64,000 nucleotides of DNA from Acidimicrobiales bacterium (GCA_020628865.1 JAHDEJ010000021.1:1-64000), one strand, 5' to 3'. Positions 41,068 through 50,824 are shown, counted from the stretch's first letter. The notes: generated by a model not told the origin, from the letters alone. Numbers and translations are program-made.

Positions 41068-42657
41068 GTGGAACTGCAATTCATCAACAACGCGCTTCGG
41101 AAACGATGGTGGATCCTCGCACTCTTCGTCGTCGCTGGCGTCGTGCTGGCGTCCCGCATCGGCGGCGGTGTCGGCACCGAGTACACCTCGACCTCGCTCG
41201 TACTCGTCCAACCATCCGTCGAATCGGTGAGTCCGTCGCTCGCCAACCAGCCCGACCGCTATGTGCAGAGTCAGATCAGCGTGCTCGAGAGCACCGGTCT
41301 CGCCGAACGGGTGGCGACACGTCTCGGGGATCCCGAGACGGCGCTGACCGTTCGTCGTTCCACCGAGTTCACCCAGCGCGAGGACAGCGACATCGTCGAG
41401 GTCGTCGCAACCACCTCGAACGCGGAACGGTCGCAGCGCATCGCCCAGGCGTACGCCGACGTGTATCTCATCGATCTCGGCGCGCGGACCGACGCCGTGT
41501 TCCAACCAGAGCGGGATCGGCTCCAGGCCGAACTCGCCGCGGTCGAGGCAGAACTGGTGGAGGTCAACAACGACCTCCAACGCGCTGCCGCCCCCTACCT
41601 GGCCACGCTCGGCACCGAGACGCCGGTTGCGGTACCGGACATTCGAGTTCTCGATCCTGATGCGGCCACGCGCCAGAGCCTCCTGCTGAGTGACCTCGCC
41701 CGAATCGAAGGCCAGCTCGACGCGGTGGAGCTCACCGCCAGCCAGGCGGTACAGACCGAGCTGGTGCAACAGGCACAGCTGCCGACCGAGCCCGAGGGGA
41801 CGAACACGTCGCTCATGCGGATCGCCGTCGTGTTCATCATGTCCATGCTTGGCGTGGTGGCGGCGCTCCTGGCCGCCCGCTTCTCCCCCACCGTCATCGA
41901 CGCGTCGGACATCGAACGCGAACTCCAGCAGCCGATCGAGGCCAACCTCCCCCGCATCAAGTCGCTCGCCTACGGCCCCGAGGCGGCACTTCGCGAGACG
42001 TCGAGTTCCTTCACCGCCGGCCTGGACCGTCTCGTCGGTCGGCTGGAACTGGCCTCCACGGTCGTCGGCGCTCGCGTCATCCTCGTTGGTGGCTCCCGTG
42101 AGGGCGCCGGTTCCACGACTGCTGCCATCGGCCTTGCCGCTCGGTTCGCCCGGCGCGGCAACCGCACCGTTCTCATCGATGGTGACGACCAGCACGCTGC
42201 GTTGACCGGTGCGCTCGATGCCCCGGCCGGAAGCCTGTCGGACGTCGCCGCCGAGATTCCGCCGCAACTCGGTGCCACCGACCTTCCCAACCTGATCACC
42301 CTCGGTACGTCGCCGTCGATCAGCACCCGCCGCCTCGATGGCGACGCAGTGGTCGCCGCCCTGCGCCCCGTCGCCGACGTCGTGATCATCGATGTCGGTC
42401 CGGTGTTGGAGTCGATGACGGCTGCGGCGCTCGCTCGTGCGGCGGACCAGATCGTGCTGGTGCTTCCGGAGTCCGGCCAACGTCATGACGGCGTGGCCCA
42501 GGTCGCCCGTGTGTTCGACTCGGTCCGCGAACGCCTGATCCCCGTCGTCGCCGACGTGCCCCGGGCGCGCGGCAAGAACAATCGCCCCACCACCGTTCCG
42601 GACGCTGCCGTCATCGAGCCGATGCCGGAACGCGAGGTCTACGAGGACGCCGCGTGA
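41068..42657 (+). CDS. Wzz/BY-kinase-like polysaccharide co-polymerase with degenerate ATPase
   Basis: A 529-residue PCP-2-like protein. TM1 is at residues 14-30, an extracytoplasmic Wzz domain with coiled coil follows to about 240, then TM2 (about 252-272). The cytoplasmic ParA/BY-kinase-like domain has 'GGSREGAGSTTAAI' (341-354) for Walker A: Ser349 stands where the lysine should be. Walker A' is 'VLIDGDD', Walker B 'VVIIDVGPV'. There is no C-terminal tyrosine cluster. GTG 41068 is set by GGAGG; the frame is open upstream. It likely controls chain length without normal kinase activity. Confidence 0.85.
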   Translation: MELQFINNALRKRWWILALFVVAGVVLASRIGGGVGTEYTSTSLVLVQPSVESVSPSLANQPDRYVQSQISVLESTGLAERVATRLGDPETALTVRRSTEFTQREDSDIVEVVATTSNAERSQRIAQAYADVYLIDLGARTDAVFQPERDRLQAELAAVEAELVEVNNDLQRAAAPYLATLGTETPVAVPDIRVLDPDAATRQSLLLSDLARIEGQLDAVELTASQAVQTELVQQAQLPTEPEGTNTSLMRIAVVFIMSMLGVVAALLAARFSPTVIDASDIERELQQPIEANLPRIKSLAYGPEAALRETSSSFTAGLDRLVGRLELASTVVGARVILVGGSREGAGSTTAAIGLAARFARRGNRTVLIDGDDQHAALTGALDAPAGSLSDVAAEIPPQLGATDLPNLITLGTSPSISTRRLDGDAVVAALRPVADVVIIDVGPVLESMTAAALARAADQIVLVLPESGQRHDGVAQVARVFDSVRERLIPVVADVPRARGKNNRPTTVPDAAVIEPMPEREVYEDAA

Positions 42658-43247
42658 ACGAGGACATCGTCTGCACACCACCGAGCGCGCCGCCTCGTTC
42701 GCTGCGCGAGCTTCGTGCGTGCTGGCGCGAGGATCACATCGCCAACCGCACCGATTGGTCGAAGCCCGGCGTTCGGGCCCTGGCCGTGCACCGGTTCGGA
42801 AACTGGCGCATGCAGATCGGCAGCCGCATCGCGCGCATGCCGTTCACCCTCCTGCACCGCAGCGCCTTCCACCGCTGCCGCAACGTCTACGGCGTCGAGC
42901 TCCCGTGGAGCGCCAACATCGGCCGCAACGTCGTCGTTGAACACCAGGGCGGCATCGTTGTCCACGGTGACGCGACGATCGGCGACGGCTGCACCATCCG
43001 GCAGGGTGTCACCATCGGCAACCGCAATCTCGACGCGCCGTTCGATGTACCCGTGATCGGACGCGACGTGAACATCGGCGCCGGCGCAGTGATCGTCGGC
43101 CCGATCCGTCTCGGAGATGGATGTTCCGTGGGCGCCAATGCCGTCGTTCTGCACGACGTTCCCGCCGGCGTCACCGTCGTCGGTGCTCCGGCGCGACCGC
43201 TCACCGCGTCACCAGACGCAACTCTCGAGGAAAGAAGCGCAGCATGA
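42654..43247 (+). CDS. Hexapeptide-repeat acyltransferase (CysE/serine-acetyltransferase-like)
   Basis: A 197-residue left-handed beta-helix transferase. The helical N-terminus includes 'WREDHIANRTDWSKPGVRAL'; the helix turns are 'GDATIGDGCTIRQGVTIGN', 'DVNIGAGAVIVGPIRLGDG' and 'AVVLHDVPAGVTVVGAPAR'. It resembles CysE and the WcaF-type enzymes of exopolysaccharide loci, so acetylation of the polymer is the likely role. GTG 42654 overlaps the preceding stop as GTGA, and the end overlaps the next gene as ATGA. Confidence 0.88.
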   Translation: MNEDIVCTPPSAPPRSLRELRACWREDHIANRTDWSKPGVRALAVHRFGNWRMQIGSRIARMPFTLLHRSAFHRCRNVYGVELPWSANIGRNVVVEHQGGIVVHGDATIGDGCTIRQGVTIGNRNLDAPFDVPVIGRDVNIGAGAVIVGPIRLGDGCSVGANAVVLHDVPAGVTVVGAPARPLTASPDATLEERSAA

Positions 43248-44323
43248 GCAGACGCGGACGGCGCAACCGCAAGAACAAGACCATCGTCAAGCAGGCCGCA
43301 ACACCGCCCCCGGTGCCATTGCGAAACGTTGGCGTCGTGGTGATCGGCCGCAATGAGGGCGAGCGTCTGGAACGATGCCTCAAGTCGCTTGAGGCTCGCC
43401 GGCTCCCCACCTGTTACGTCGATTCCGGCTCGACCGACGACAGCTGCGATATGGCCCGACGTCTCAACGTCGACGTCGTCGAACTCACCAACACGACGCC
43501 GTTCACCGCGGCCCGGGCGCGCAACACCGGCTTCAACCATCTGCGAACCACCCATCCCGACCTCGAGTTCATCCAGGTCCTCGATGGCGACACGGAGCTC
43601 CAGCCCGACTGGCTCGAGGCCGGCCTCGCCGAACTGCGATCGAACCCTCGCATCGCCGCCGTGGTCGGACGCCGCCGTGAACGCTTTCCGGACGCCTCGA
43701 ACTACAACCGCCTCTGCGACATGGAGTGGCACACACCGGTTGGCGATGCCGACGCCTTCGGCGGCGATGTGCTCTTCCGGACGTCAGCCTGGCGAGATGC
43801 CGGCGGCTACGACACGACCCTGATCGCCGGGGAGGATCCGGAGTTCAGCTTCCGTCTTCGCGCCGGCGGCTGGAAGATTCGCCGGATCGACGCCGAGATG
43901 ACGTTGCACGATGCAGCGATCACCTCGTTCGGTCAGTGGTGGAAGCGGACGAAGCGGGCCGGCCATGCCTATGCCGAAGGCGCCGCGATGCACGGCAGCG
44001 AGGGGCACTACGTGAAGGAAGTCCGGAGCATTGCGTTCTGGGCCGGCGCGGTTCCGCTTGCGATCACGGCGTCGCTGCTGCTCGGTCTGCTCGTGACACC
44101 CTTCGCCTACCTCGGTGCTGCCCTCGCTCTGGGATACCCCGTGTTGTGGTGGAAGGTTCGCTCGTGGCGCATCGGTCTCGGCGACACGCCGTCGACCTCC
44201 GGAATGTACGCCCGCCACGTCGTCCTCGGGAAGTTTGCCGAACTCGCCGGCATGATGACCTTCTACCGGAATCGACTCCGCGGCCATCGCACCGGTCTCG
44301 TCGAATACAAGGGTCCGAGCTGA
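43244..44323 (+). CDS. Glycosyltransferase family 2 with C-terminal membrane segments
   Basis: A 359-residue GT2. The N-terminus is very basic ('MSRRGRRNRKNK'), followed by 'VGVVVIGRNEGERLERCLKS', 'YVDSGSTDDS', 'FIQVLDGDTELQPDWLE' (DxD) and 'YDTTLIAGEDPEFSFRL' (catalytic ED). Two hydrophobic helices follow at about 265-305, which tether it to the membrane. ATGA overlap with the acyltransferase gene; 3-bp gap to the next. Confidence 0.9.
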   Translation: MSRRGRRNRKNKTIVKQAATPPPVPLRNVGVVVIGRNEGERLERCLKSLEARRLPTCYVDSGSTDDSCDMARRLNVDVVELTNTTPFTAARARNTGFNHLRTTHPDLEFIQVLDGDTELQPDWLEAGLAELRSNPRIAAVVGRRRERFPDASNYNRLCDMEWHTPVGDADAFGGDVLFRTSAWRDAGGYDTTLIAGEDPEFSFRLRAGGWKIRRIDAEMTLHDAAITSFGQWWKRTKRAGHAYAEGAAMHGSEGHYVKEVRSIAFWAGAVPLAITASLLLGLLVTPFAYLGAALALGYPVLWWKVRSWRIGLGDTPSTSGMYARHVVLGKFAELAGMMTFYRNRLRGHRTGLVEYKGPS

Positions 44324-44326
44324 GCC

Positions 44327-45628
44327 ATGGAGCTCGCCCGACTCCTCACGGCTGCCCGACGCCGCTGGTATCTCATCGGTGCCTTCGTCGTTTTCGGCGC
44401 CGCCTTGGGATTGTTGGCCGCATCCGGTCGAACGGACCGCTTCATCGCCGAGGCGACGGTTGAGGTCGGTTCCGACCGGAACGTTTACGGCTCGGACCAG
44501 GTACTCGAACGCATCGTGGTCAACGAGATGGACTTCATCACGAGCCTCGACCTGCGACAGCGGGTCGCCCGAGCGGTGGGCTCCGGCATCGACGCTCACA
44601 CGGACATGACCGTGGCCCAGCGCACCGACACCGACGTGGTCGACCTTCGGGTCGAAGGACCCGAAGCCAACGCCGCGATCGCGGCGGTCAACTTCTGGGC
44701 CGAGTCGTGGCTCGTCGAGGCGAACGAGCGCAAGACCGGCGGACTCGATGCTGCGATCGTGACTGCCGAAGCTGAACTCGAATCGGCGGAGTCGGCCCTG
44801 GCCGACAGCGACGGCCGGGTGGACGCGCTGCTCGACAGCGACCGTTCCGTGACCATCGCCGATCTCTTCGTAGCGAATCCTGCCCTGGCCGCCGACCAGG
44901 CACGTCGGAACGACGACGTACAGGCGGCACGGGCGACACTCCTCGATCTGCGAGCCGAACGCTCCAAGGTCACGCCGTTTGCGATCGTCAGTCTTGCCGC
45001 AGCACCAGCGGCCCCCGTACAGGACGGCACCGGCCTCGGCCCGGCGCACGGGGCGCTCATTGGCCTCCTCCTCGCTCTTGCCGTCGTGGTCGCCCTCGAC
45101 CGCAGCAAGGTGACGGAAGCATCGGCCACGCGGATCACTCCGACCTTCTGGCCGGACGTCGGACGGCGGGATCAGCGCCGAGTGCTCCGCCTCAGCCAGG
45201 AACTCCGACGGTCGTTCGTCGACGACCGTCTCCAGCTCGTGGGGTTCTCCTCCACCGAGAGCCGTGCGCATGCCAGGGCGCTCACCCGTGACCTGGCCGT
45301 GCACTTCGCGGAACACGGATACGACGTGACCGTGCTGACCGACGACGCCGACGAGCAACGCCTCGCGCGATCCTCCGGCGTGCAGACGCTGTCCCGGACG
45401 CGCCTGAGCGATGTCGTCGACCTGGCCGTACAGGAGCTGTCGGACCTGCGGGGCAGCATCGTCTTCGCAAACCTCGAGGATCTCTGGTACCTGCGCTCCC
45501 ACGTCGGCGACTCTGCGCTCATCGCGCTCATCGACGTCCAGCTCGGTCAGGACTCCGAGACCGTGGTGGCCGAGTCCGTGTCGCGGGCGCGGGCGATGAC
45601 CCCCACCGTGGTTGCCGTCGCCGCGTGA
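44327..45628 (+). CDS. Second Wzz-like protein without a functional nucleotide-binding site
   Basis: A 433-residue protein. TM1 at about 16-33, Wzz-type domain with coiled coil (about 140-215), TM2 (about 238-260), then a cytoplasmic domain shaped like the BY-kinase partner ('QLVGFSSTESRAHARALTRD', 'VTVLTDDADEQ', 'IVFANLEDLW') but lacking a Walker A glycine/lysine loop. It resembles the product of the gene at 41068 but is shorter and more eroded. It lies inside the run of overlapping genes (GTGA to the next). Confidence 0.8.
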   Translation: MELARLLTAARRRWYLIGAFVVFGAALGLLAASGRTDRFIAEATVEVGSDRNVYGSDQVLERIVVNEMDFITSLDLRQRVARAVGSGIDAHTDMTVAQRTDTDVVDLRVEGPEANAAIAAVNFWAESWLVEANERKTGGLDAAIVTAEAELESAESALADSDGRVDALLDSDRSVTIADLFVANPALAADQARRNDDVQAARATLLDLRAERSKVTPFAIVSLAAAPAAPVQDGTGLGPAHGALIGLLLALAVVVALDRSKVTEASATRITPTFWPDVGRRDQRRVLRLSQELRRSFVDDRLQLVGFSSTESRAHARALTRDLAVHFAEHGYDVTVLTDDADEQRLARSSGVQTLSRTRLSDVVDLAVQELSDLRGSIVFANLEDLWYLRSHVGDSALIALIDVQLGQDSETVVAESVSRARAMTPTVVAVAA

Positions 45629-48222
45629 CCTCCACAGCTCGTCGGCGGATCGCAACGCTCGTCGTCGGCGTCCTTGTTGCCTCGGCCTGTTCGGGACCGC
45701 CGCTCGCCCAGGAGCAGGAGGAGAACCGCGTCTGGCCGCCGGACGGTGAGCCGGGCGACCTCGCGCTCGCCGACACCGATCCCGTCGAGGGTGGCACGAG
45801 CGCTCCCATGATCGACCGGTCGGGACCGTGGACCGTCACCCTTCACCACGAGCTCGTCGACGATGTCGTCTCCATCGATCTCGTCGCTCCTGCGGGCGCG
45901 GCAGAGGTCCAGATCGCTGCGGAGCCGACCTTCGGTTCGGCCGAGTGGTTGGTGATCGCCGATCTCGAACACGCCACACCGAACACGGGCGTCCAGGAAC
46001 TGTTCGTCCGCTATCGGGACAGTGCCGGCGCCGCAGTGGGTGAGCTCACCGTCGCCGCCTACGAGTTGCGCGGTCCGCTCCGGCCGATGACCGGCGACCA
46101 GCTCCAGCCGGACCGGATGCACATCAGCCGGGTGGCCCCCGACGTCCTCCAGATCGAGTTCCAGATCGGCGAGGTCGTCTACGACGAGAACGGCGCAAGC
46201 TGGGTTCCCGGGCCTGACGTCGACGTGGCGGCGCTGTTCGATGCCGCCGGGCTGCAGGCGACGATCGACGGCAGCGAGATCGCTGTCGTGGACGTCGGCC
46301 GCTGGGCCGCACCCACGGGTCAGATCGACGCAGACGTGTTCGCCATGGCCCATCGGGTTCACGTCCGCCTGGACGACACCATCGGCGACGGCGAGATCGC
46401 ACTCGCGCTCGCCGACGGGACGATCATGCGAACAACGATCGACGCATTCTCGTTCAGTCCCGCCGTCCACACCACGCATCTCGGCTGGGCAGACGGCGAC
46501 GGCGCGAAGCGGGCGTACCACTCGAGCTGGTCCCAGCTCGCCGAACCCATCCGTCTCGACGATCCGGTCGGACGGGTGATCGACGAGTCGGGGGCAACGC
46601 TGCTGACGGTTCCCGGCGACGCCTTCGTGGTCGACGACACCTCGGAGTTGTGGCGCGGCGACCTGACCGGTGGCCCGACCACCGCCTTCACCCTCGATGC
46701 GCTTCCCGCAGACGGACCGCTCCGGTTCTGCATCGACTCGGTCGGATGCTCGAGCCGGTTCACCGTGACCGAAACGGGTCCGTGGCAGACACTCACCGCA
46801 ACCGTCGCTCGGTCCCTGTTCCACCAGCGAAGCGGCCTGGCGCTCGGCGCCCCCCACACCGCCCTCGAACGACCACGGCCGTACCACCCTGACGACGGCG
46901 TGATCGTGACCGCGTCCACCCAGACGCTCCTCGAAGACGCGAATGGCCGGGGCGACGGACCGCTGTTCTCCGAACTGGTTGCCGGTGCCACGGACGAGGT
47001 GCTGGCCGATGCCTGGGGTGGCCACTTCGACGGCGGCGATTGGGACCGTCGGATTCAGCATCTGTGGATGGCCCGCCGCCTGATCGACCTCGTCCACGAA
47101 TACCCGGACACGGTGGCGGCGCTCGAACTCAATCTGCCCGAATCCGGGGATCACATCCCGGATCTCCTCGACGAGGCCCGATGGACGATCGACGTCTATC
47201 GACGCATGCAGCTGCCCGACGGCGGCGTGCGGGGAGGCATCGAAGCCGCCGACCACCCCCTCGATGGCAGCACCTCGTGGACCGAGGAGCTCTCGATCCA
47301 CGCCTATGCGCCCGACCCCTGGAGCAGCGCGATCTACGCCGGCGTGGTCGCCGACCTCGCCGCCACCCTCCGTCCCTACGACGACGACCTCGCCGACGAG
47401 TACGCGGCATCAGCCATCGCGGCGATGGAATGGGCCGAAAACGCCGTCCGTCAGAACCCACCCGCCGATCCAGACGTCCAGGTGCAACGAGCGACGGCGG
47501 CGGTGAGTCTCTACCGGCTCACCACGGACGAACGCTGGCACGAGCTCTTCCTCGAGCTGAGCACGTTGGACGACGCACCGACGTTCGACCCCTGCATCCT
47601 CGCAACCTCGTGCGAAGCCTCCTGGCGGTATGCGCGCCTGCCCGCAGCGCTCGGCGACGCCGCAACCCGCGCCAACGCGGAGACCAGCATCGTCCGCGTG
47701 GCCGAGGACCTGCTCACGGCCGGCGCCACGACTGCGTACGGCTGGGTTCCCGAAGGCGCCAACGTCCAGCTCATCTGGGGTCTGGGTCCGAGCATTCCAC
47801 ACACGGTTGCCCTCATGCGGGCCTACGAGCTCACCGGTGACCAGCGATTCCGAGATCAGGCTGTGCGCAACGCAAGCTATTCGGTGGGTGCGAATCCTCT
47901 GGGCCGAAGCTGGATCACCGGCGTGGGCCACGGCGCACCGGAGAACGTGCTGATGGTGGATCAGATGCATGCCGGACTTCCGATCTGGCCGGGCACCCCG
48001 GTCTACGGATCGTTCACCACCTGGCAGACGCCCTTCTGGTACGTGGACGCCTACCTGCGTCCGGCCGGCACCACGCCCGACCCGACGAGTTGGCCCACGC
48101 TGCACAACTTCGTCGACGTCGGCGTCTTCGCAGGACAGAGCGAGTTCACGGTGCAGCAGGCCCATGGCGAAGCGATCTGGACCTTCGGTGCACTGCTCGG
48201 CACCATCGAGGATTCCTCCTGA
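45625..48222 (+). CDS. Glycoside hydrolase family 9-like lipoprotein
   Basis: An 865-residue exported protein. Signal peptide and lipobox 'VASAC' (Cys22), N-terminal beta-sandwich domains (about 60-360), a CelD_N-like Ig domain (about 365-420) and a GH9 (alpha/alpha)6 catalytic domain. The base pair is in 'FDGGDWDRR' (D469 and D472) and the acid is E849 in 'AHGEAIWTFGALLG'. 'GANPLGRSWITGVGHGAP' matches GH9, but the usual downstream PHHR is absent. GH9 enzymes cleave beta-1,4 glucans or chito-oligosaccharides; here it probably trims or releases the polymer made by the locus. GTGA overlap with the Wzz-like gene. Confidence 0.85.
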   Translation: MTSTARRRIATLVVGVLVASACSGPPLAQEQEENRVWPPDGEPGDLALADTDPVEGGTSAPMIDRSGPWTVTLHHELVDDVVSIDLVAPAGAAEVQIAAEPTFGSAEWLVIADLEHATPNTGVQELFVRYRDSAGAAVGELTVAAYELRGPLRPMTGDQLQPDRMHISRVAPDVLQIEFQIGEVVYDENGASWVPGPDVDVAALFDAAGLQATIDGSEIAVVDVGRWAAPTGQIDADVFAMAHRVHVRLDDTIGDGEIALALADGTIMRTTIDAFSFSPAVHTTHLGWADGDGAKRAYHSSWSQLAEPIRLDDPVGRVIDESGATLLTVPGDAFVVDDTSELWRGDLTGGPTTAFTLDALPADGPLRFCIDSVGCSSRFTVTETGPWQTLTATVARSLFHQRSGLALGAPHTALERPRPYHPDDGVIVTASTQTLLEDANGRGDGPLFSELVAGATDEVLADAWGGHFDGGDWDRRIQHLWMARRLIDLVHEYPDTVAALELNLPESGDHIPDLLDEARWTIDVYRRMQLPDGGVRGGIEAADHPLDGSTSWTEELSIHAYAPDPWSSAIYAGVVADLAATLRPYDDDLADEYAASAIAAMEWAENAVRQNPPADPDVQVQRATAAVSLYRLTTDERWHELFLELSTLDDAPTFDPCILATSCEASWRYARLPAALGDAATRANAETSIVRVAEDLLTAGATTAYGWVPEGANVQLIWGLGPSIPHTVALMRAYELTGDQRFRDQAVRNASYSVGANPLGRSWITGVGHGAPENVLMVDQMHAGLPIWPGTPVYGSFTTWQTPFWYVDAYLRPAGTTPDPTSWPTLHNFVDVGVFAGQSEFTVQQAHGEAIWTFGALLGTIEDSS

Positions 48223-48251
48223 TTCACGGCTCCGTGCCGATGGAGGAGATG

Positions 48252-49523
48252 ATGGATTCTTCGCTCGTTTCCCGCGCCGCCTCGACCGACCCGGTCGGTC
48301 CGATTGCGCGCGCCGCCGGAGCAGCATTTCTCATCCTTGCCACCGCCGTGCACTTCGATGCGGTCCCCACACCGCCGAGCCTCACGTATCTGATCGCCCT
48401 GATCCCCGTTGGCATGTTCCTGCTGTTGCCGGCGGCGACCGTTCGGGGACTGACGATCTCGATGCAGACGATCCTGATCGCCGGGTGGATCGCCTTGTCG
48501 TCGGCATGGAGCTTCGATCCGGACCGCACCTCGTTTCTTGTGAGGGTCGAGACCCCGATGTTGCTCGGCTTCCTCCTCGTCGCCGCCGCGCTCCACGAAC
48601 GAGACGTCATGCGATGGCTGCTCCAGGCGGGCCGCCTCATCCTCCTCGTCTCCGTGCTGGCGACGATCGCGATTCCGAGCACGCGTTCGGGCATCTGGTT
48701 CGGCGATGAAACCCTCGCCGGTTGGCACGCGCTGTTTCCCCACAAGAACGACATGGGCCCATTCCTCGCGATGGTCTTCGGCATCGTGCTGGTGGTCGAC
48801 CGACGTCCCCTGACCCGGTACGGCACGCTGGCCGTGGCCGGAATCATGATCCTCGGAAGCCAGTCGGTCACGGCCATCACCACCACGATGGTCCTCGTCG
48901 CCGCATGGATGTGGCTGCAAGCCAACCGTCGGGTCGACGATCGACTCCTCGCCATCACCGTGGTGTCCACCGTTGCGCTGGCCGTCGGTGCCGCCATGGG
49001 CGCTCGAGCCGGCCTGCCGCTGTTCCTCGAGGCGACGGGCAAGGACCCGACCTTCTCGGGTCGTACCGACATCTGGTCGGCGACCGCCCAGGCCGTCGCC
49101 GACAAGCCCTGGATCGGCTACGGGCGCGAAGGTCTCTTCTTCAACCCCCCGAACGACCTCAGCCTGCAGCTCTGGCGCGAGATCGGATTCCGGGCGCCAC
49201 ACGCCCACAACGGAGCTCTCGACCTGCTCTTGCAGGTGGGGATCATCGGTCTCGGCCTCTACTTCGTGCTGTTCACGTCGACCACGATGTCGGCAATCCG
49301 CTCGTACCGACGAGGTGAGGACTTCGGCGTCTTCGCCCTGATCGTCCTCACGTCGATCTTCGTCGCCTCCCTCTCCGAGCCCGTGTTCGCCGGCCCGTAC
49401 CTCACCATGCTGTGTCTGCTCCGCGTGATGGGCCTCCGGCTCGATCGACGGGCCGATCTGGCCTCGTTGGCGCATGTGGCCGCCACTGCCCCCCAACATC
49501 GTTTTGAGGACGTCCGGGCGTGA
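48252..49523 (+). CDS. O-antigen ligase / Wzy-type polymerase
   Basis: A 423-residue membrane protein with about ten helices. A large periplasmic loop at about 280-330 contains 'GRTDIWSATAQAVADKPWIG' and 'HNGALDLLLQVGIIGLG', typical of the O-antigen ligase (Wzy_C) family, which joins repeat units. ATG 48252 is chosen for its GGAGGAG spacing; ATG 48240 in the same frame is the other candidate. It overlaps the flippase gene by GTGA. Confidence 0.88.
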   Translation: MDSSLVSRAASTDPVGPIARAAGAAFLILATAVHFDAVPTPPSLTYLIALIPVGMFLLLPAATVRGLTISMQTILIAGWIALSSAWSFDPDRTSFLVRVETPMLLGFLLVAAALHERDVMRWLLQAGRLILLVSVLATIAIPSTRSGIWFGDETLAGWHALFPHKNDMGPFLAMVFGIVLVVDRRPLTRYGTLAVAGIMILGSQSVTAITTTMVLVAAWMWLQANRRVDDRLLAITVVSTVALAVGAAMGARAGLPLFLEATGKDPTFSGRTDIWSATAQAVADKPWIGYGREGLFFNPPNDLSLQLWREIGFRAPHAHNGALDLLLQVGIIGLGLYFVLFTSTTMSAIRSYRRGEDFGVFALIVLTSIFVASLSEPVFAGPYLTMLCLLRVMGLRLDRRADLASLAHVAATAPQHRFEDVRA

Positions 49524-50824
49524 ACCTGAAGGCGCTCGCCGCACGGAACCGATCCTTCGCCGCGGATGTCGGCTGGTCGATGGCGCACGATGGAACGACC
49601 GTCGTCGCCAACCTCGTCGCCTTTCTCCTCCTCGGTCGGAACCTCGGCGATGCCGGCTACGGCGCGTACGTCGGCGTGTTCGGGATCATCGGCCCGCTCG
49701 CCGGACTCGCCTGGGCCGGCGTCGGTTTGGCTGCGTTGCAGCGCATCATCCGTGATCAGGACGACCCGGCGCAGGTGTCACGACGCATGCTCGGACAGGG
49801 TCTCCTCACGGGACTCGGTGGCACGGTCGTCGCCATCGTCATCGGCGCGATGTTCATCCGGACCCTTTCGCTGATCGACATTGCCGCGCTCGTCGTCGCC
49901 GAGCTCCTCGCACTCAACGTCGTGTTGATCTCCGCATTCGTCCTTCAGGGCGTTGAGGGCGTTCCGGCCGCCAGTCGTCTTCGGATCGTGGTGGTGGCCG
50001 TGCGTCTCCTGATCGTCGTCGGCCTCCATCAGCTCGATCTCTTGACCATCCGCAACATCGGTCTGAGCGGCATCGTCCTCTTCACGCTGCTGACCGCCTG
50101 GGTCCTGTTGGTCCGACTGCCACGGGCCGGCATCTCGATCCGACCTGGTCGGCCGAGTCGGAGCGACGCCCGCCTGGCCTTCAGCTTCTCGGTCCCGATG
50201 GTCGGCTCGAACATCCAGCTCGATGGCGACAAGACGGTGCTCAACGCCTACGGGATGGCGGATGTGGCCGGCGTGTACGGCGCTGCATTCCGCGTGATCA
50301 ACATGGCGATGACCCCGATTCGGGCGTTGCAGGTAGCTGCGTTCAACCGGCTGCTTCCCCACGACGAAGCCGCACTTGGCCAGCACACTCGACGAGCCCG
50401 TCGATTCGCATTGCTGAACCTCGTCGCCGTGCTCCCGGTGTGTGCCGTTCTGTTCTTCGCCGTCGACCTGCTCAAGCCGCTGCTGGGCGACGACTTCGAG
50501 GAAAGTGCTCGCATGGCGCGATGGTTGCTGCTGTTCCTTCCGTTGAAGGCGGTGAGCGACGCACCGCTCGGCGGTCTGCTCGGCCTCGGTCGGGCAACCA
50601 CTCGGGCGTGGTGCATGCTCGCGGCCGCCGGTTGCAGCCTGGGGCTCTACGTGGTGCTGATTCCGATGTGGTCGTGGGCGGGTGCTGTCGTGGGCACAGT
50701 CATCGGCGAGTTCATCCTGCTGGTGGTCGGCACCCAGCGTCTGGTGACATGGCAACGACGACACGACGACGACGTGTCGAACGCCGAGGCGGTCGCACCA
50801 GACCTGGACGACGTCCCCGCATGA
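49520..50824 (+). CDS. Polysaccharide flippase (Wzx/MATE-like)
   Basis: A 434-residue oligosaccharide flippase with about 12-14 helices. 'FLLLGRNLGDAGYGAYVGVF' is the N-terminal signature and 'VPMVGSNIQLDGDKTVLNAY' opens the second half. With the polymerase and two Wzz-like genes it completes a Wzx/Wzy-dependent export set. GTG 49520 overlaps the polymerase stop. Its own stop overlaps ATG 50821 of a 52-codon remnant. Confidence 0.9.
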   Translation: MNLKALAARNRSFAADVGWSMAHDGTTVVANLVAFLLLGRNLGDAGYGAYVGVFGIIGPLAGLAWAGVGLAALQRIIRDQDDPAQVSRRMLGQGLLTGLGGTVVAIVIGAMFIRTLSLIDIAALVVAELLALNVVLISAFVLQGVEGVPAASRLRIVVVAVRLLIVVGLHQLDLLTIRNIGLSGIVLFTLLTAWVLLVRLPRAGISIRPGRPSRSDARLAFSFSVPMVGSNIQLDGDKTVLNAYGMADVAGVYGAAFRVINMAMTPIRALQVAAFNRLLPHDEAALGQHTRRARRFALLNLVAVLPVCAVLFFAVDLLKPLLGDDFEESARMARWLLLFLPLKAVSDAPLGGLLGLGRATTRAWCMLAAAGCSLGLYVVLIPMWSWAGAVVGTVIGEFILLVVGTQRLVTWQRRHDDDVSNAEAVAPDLDDVPA

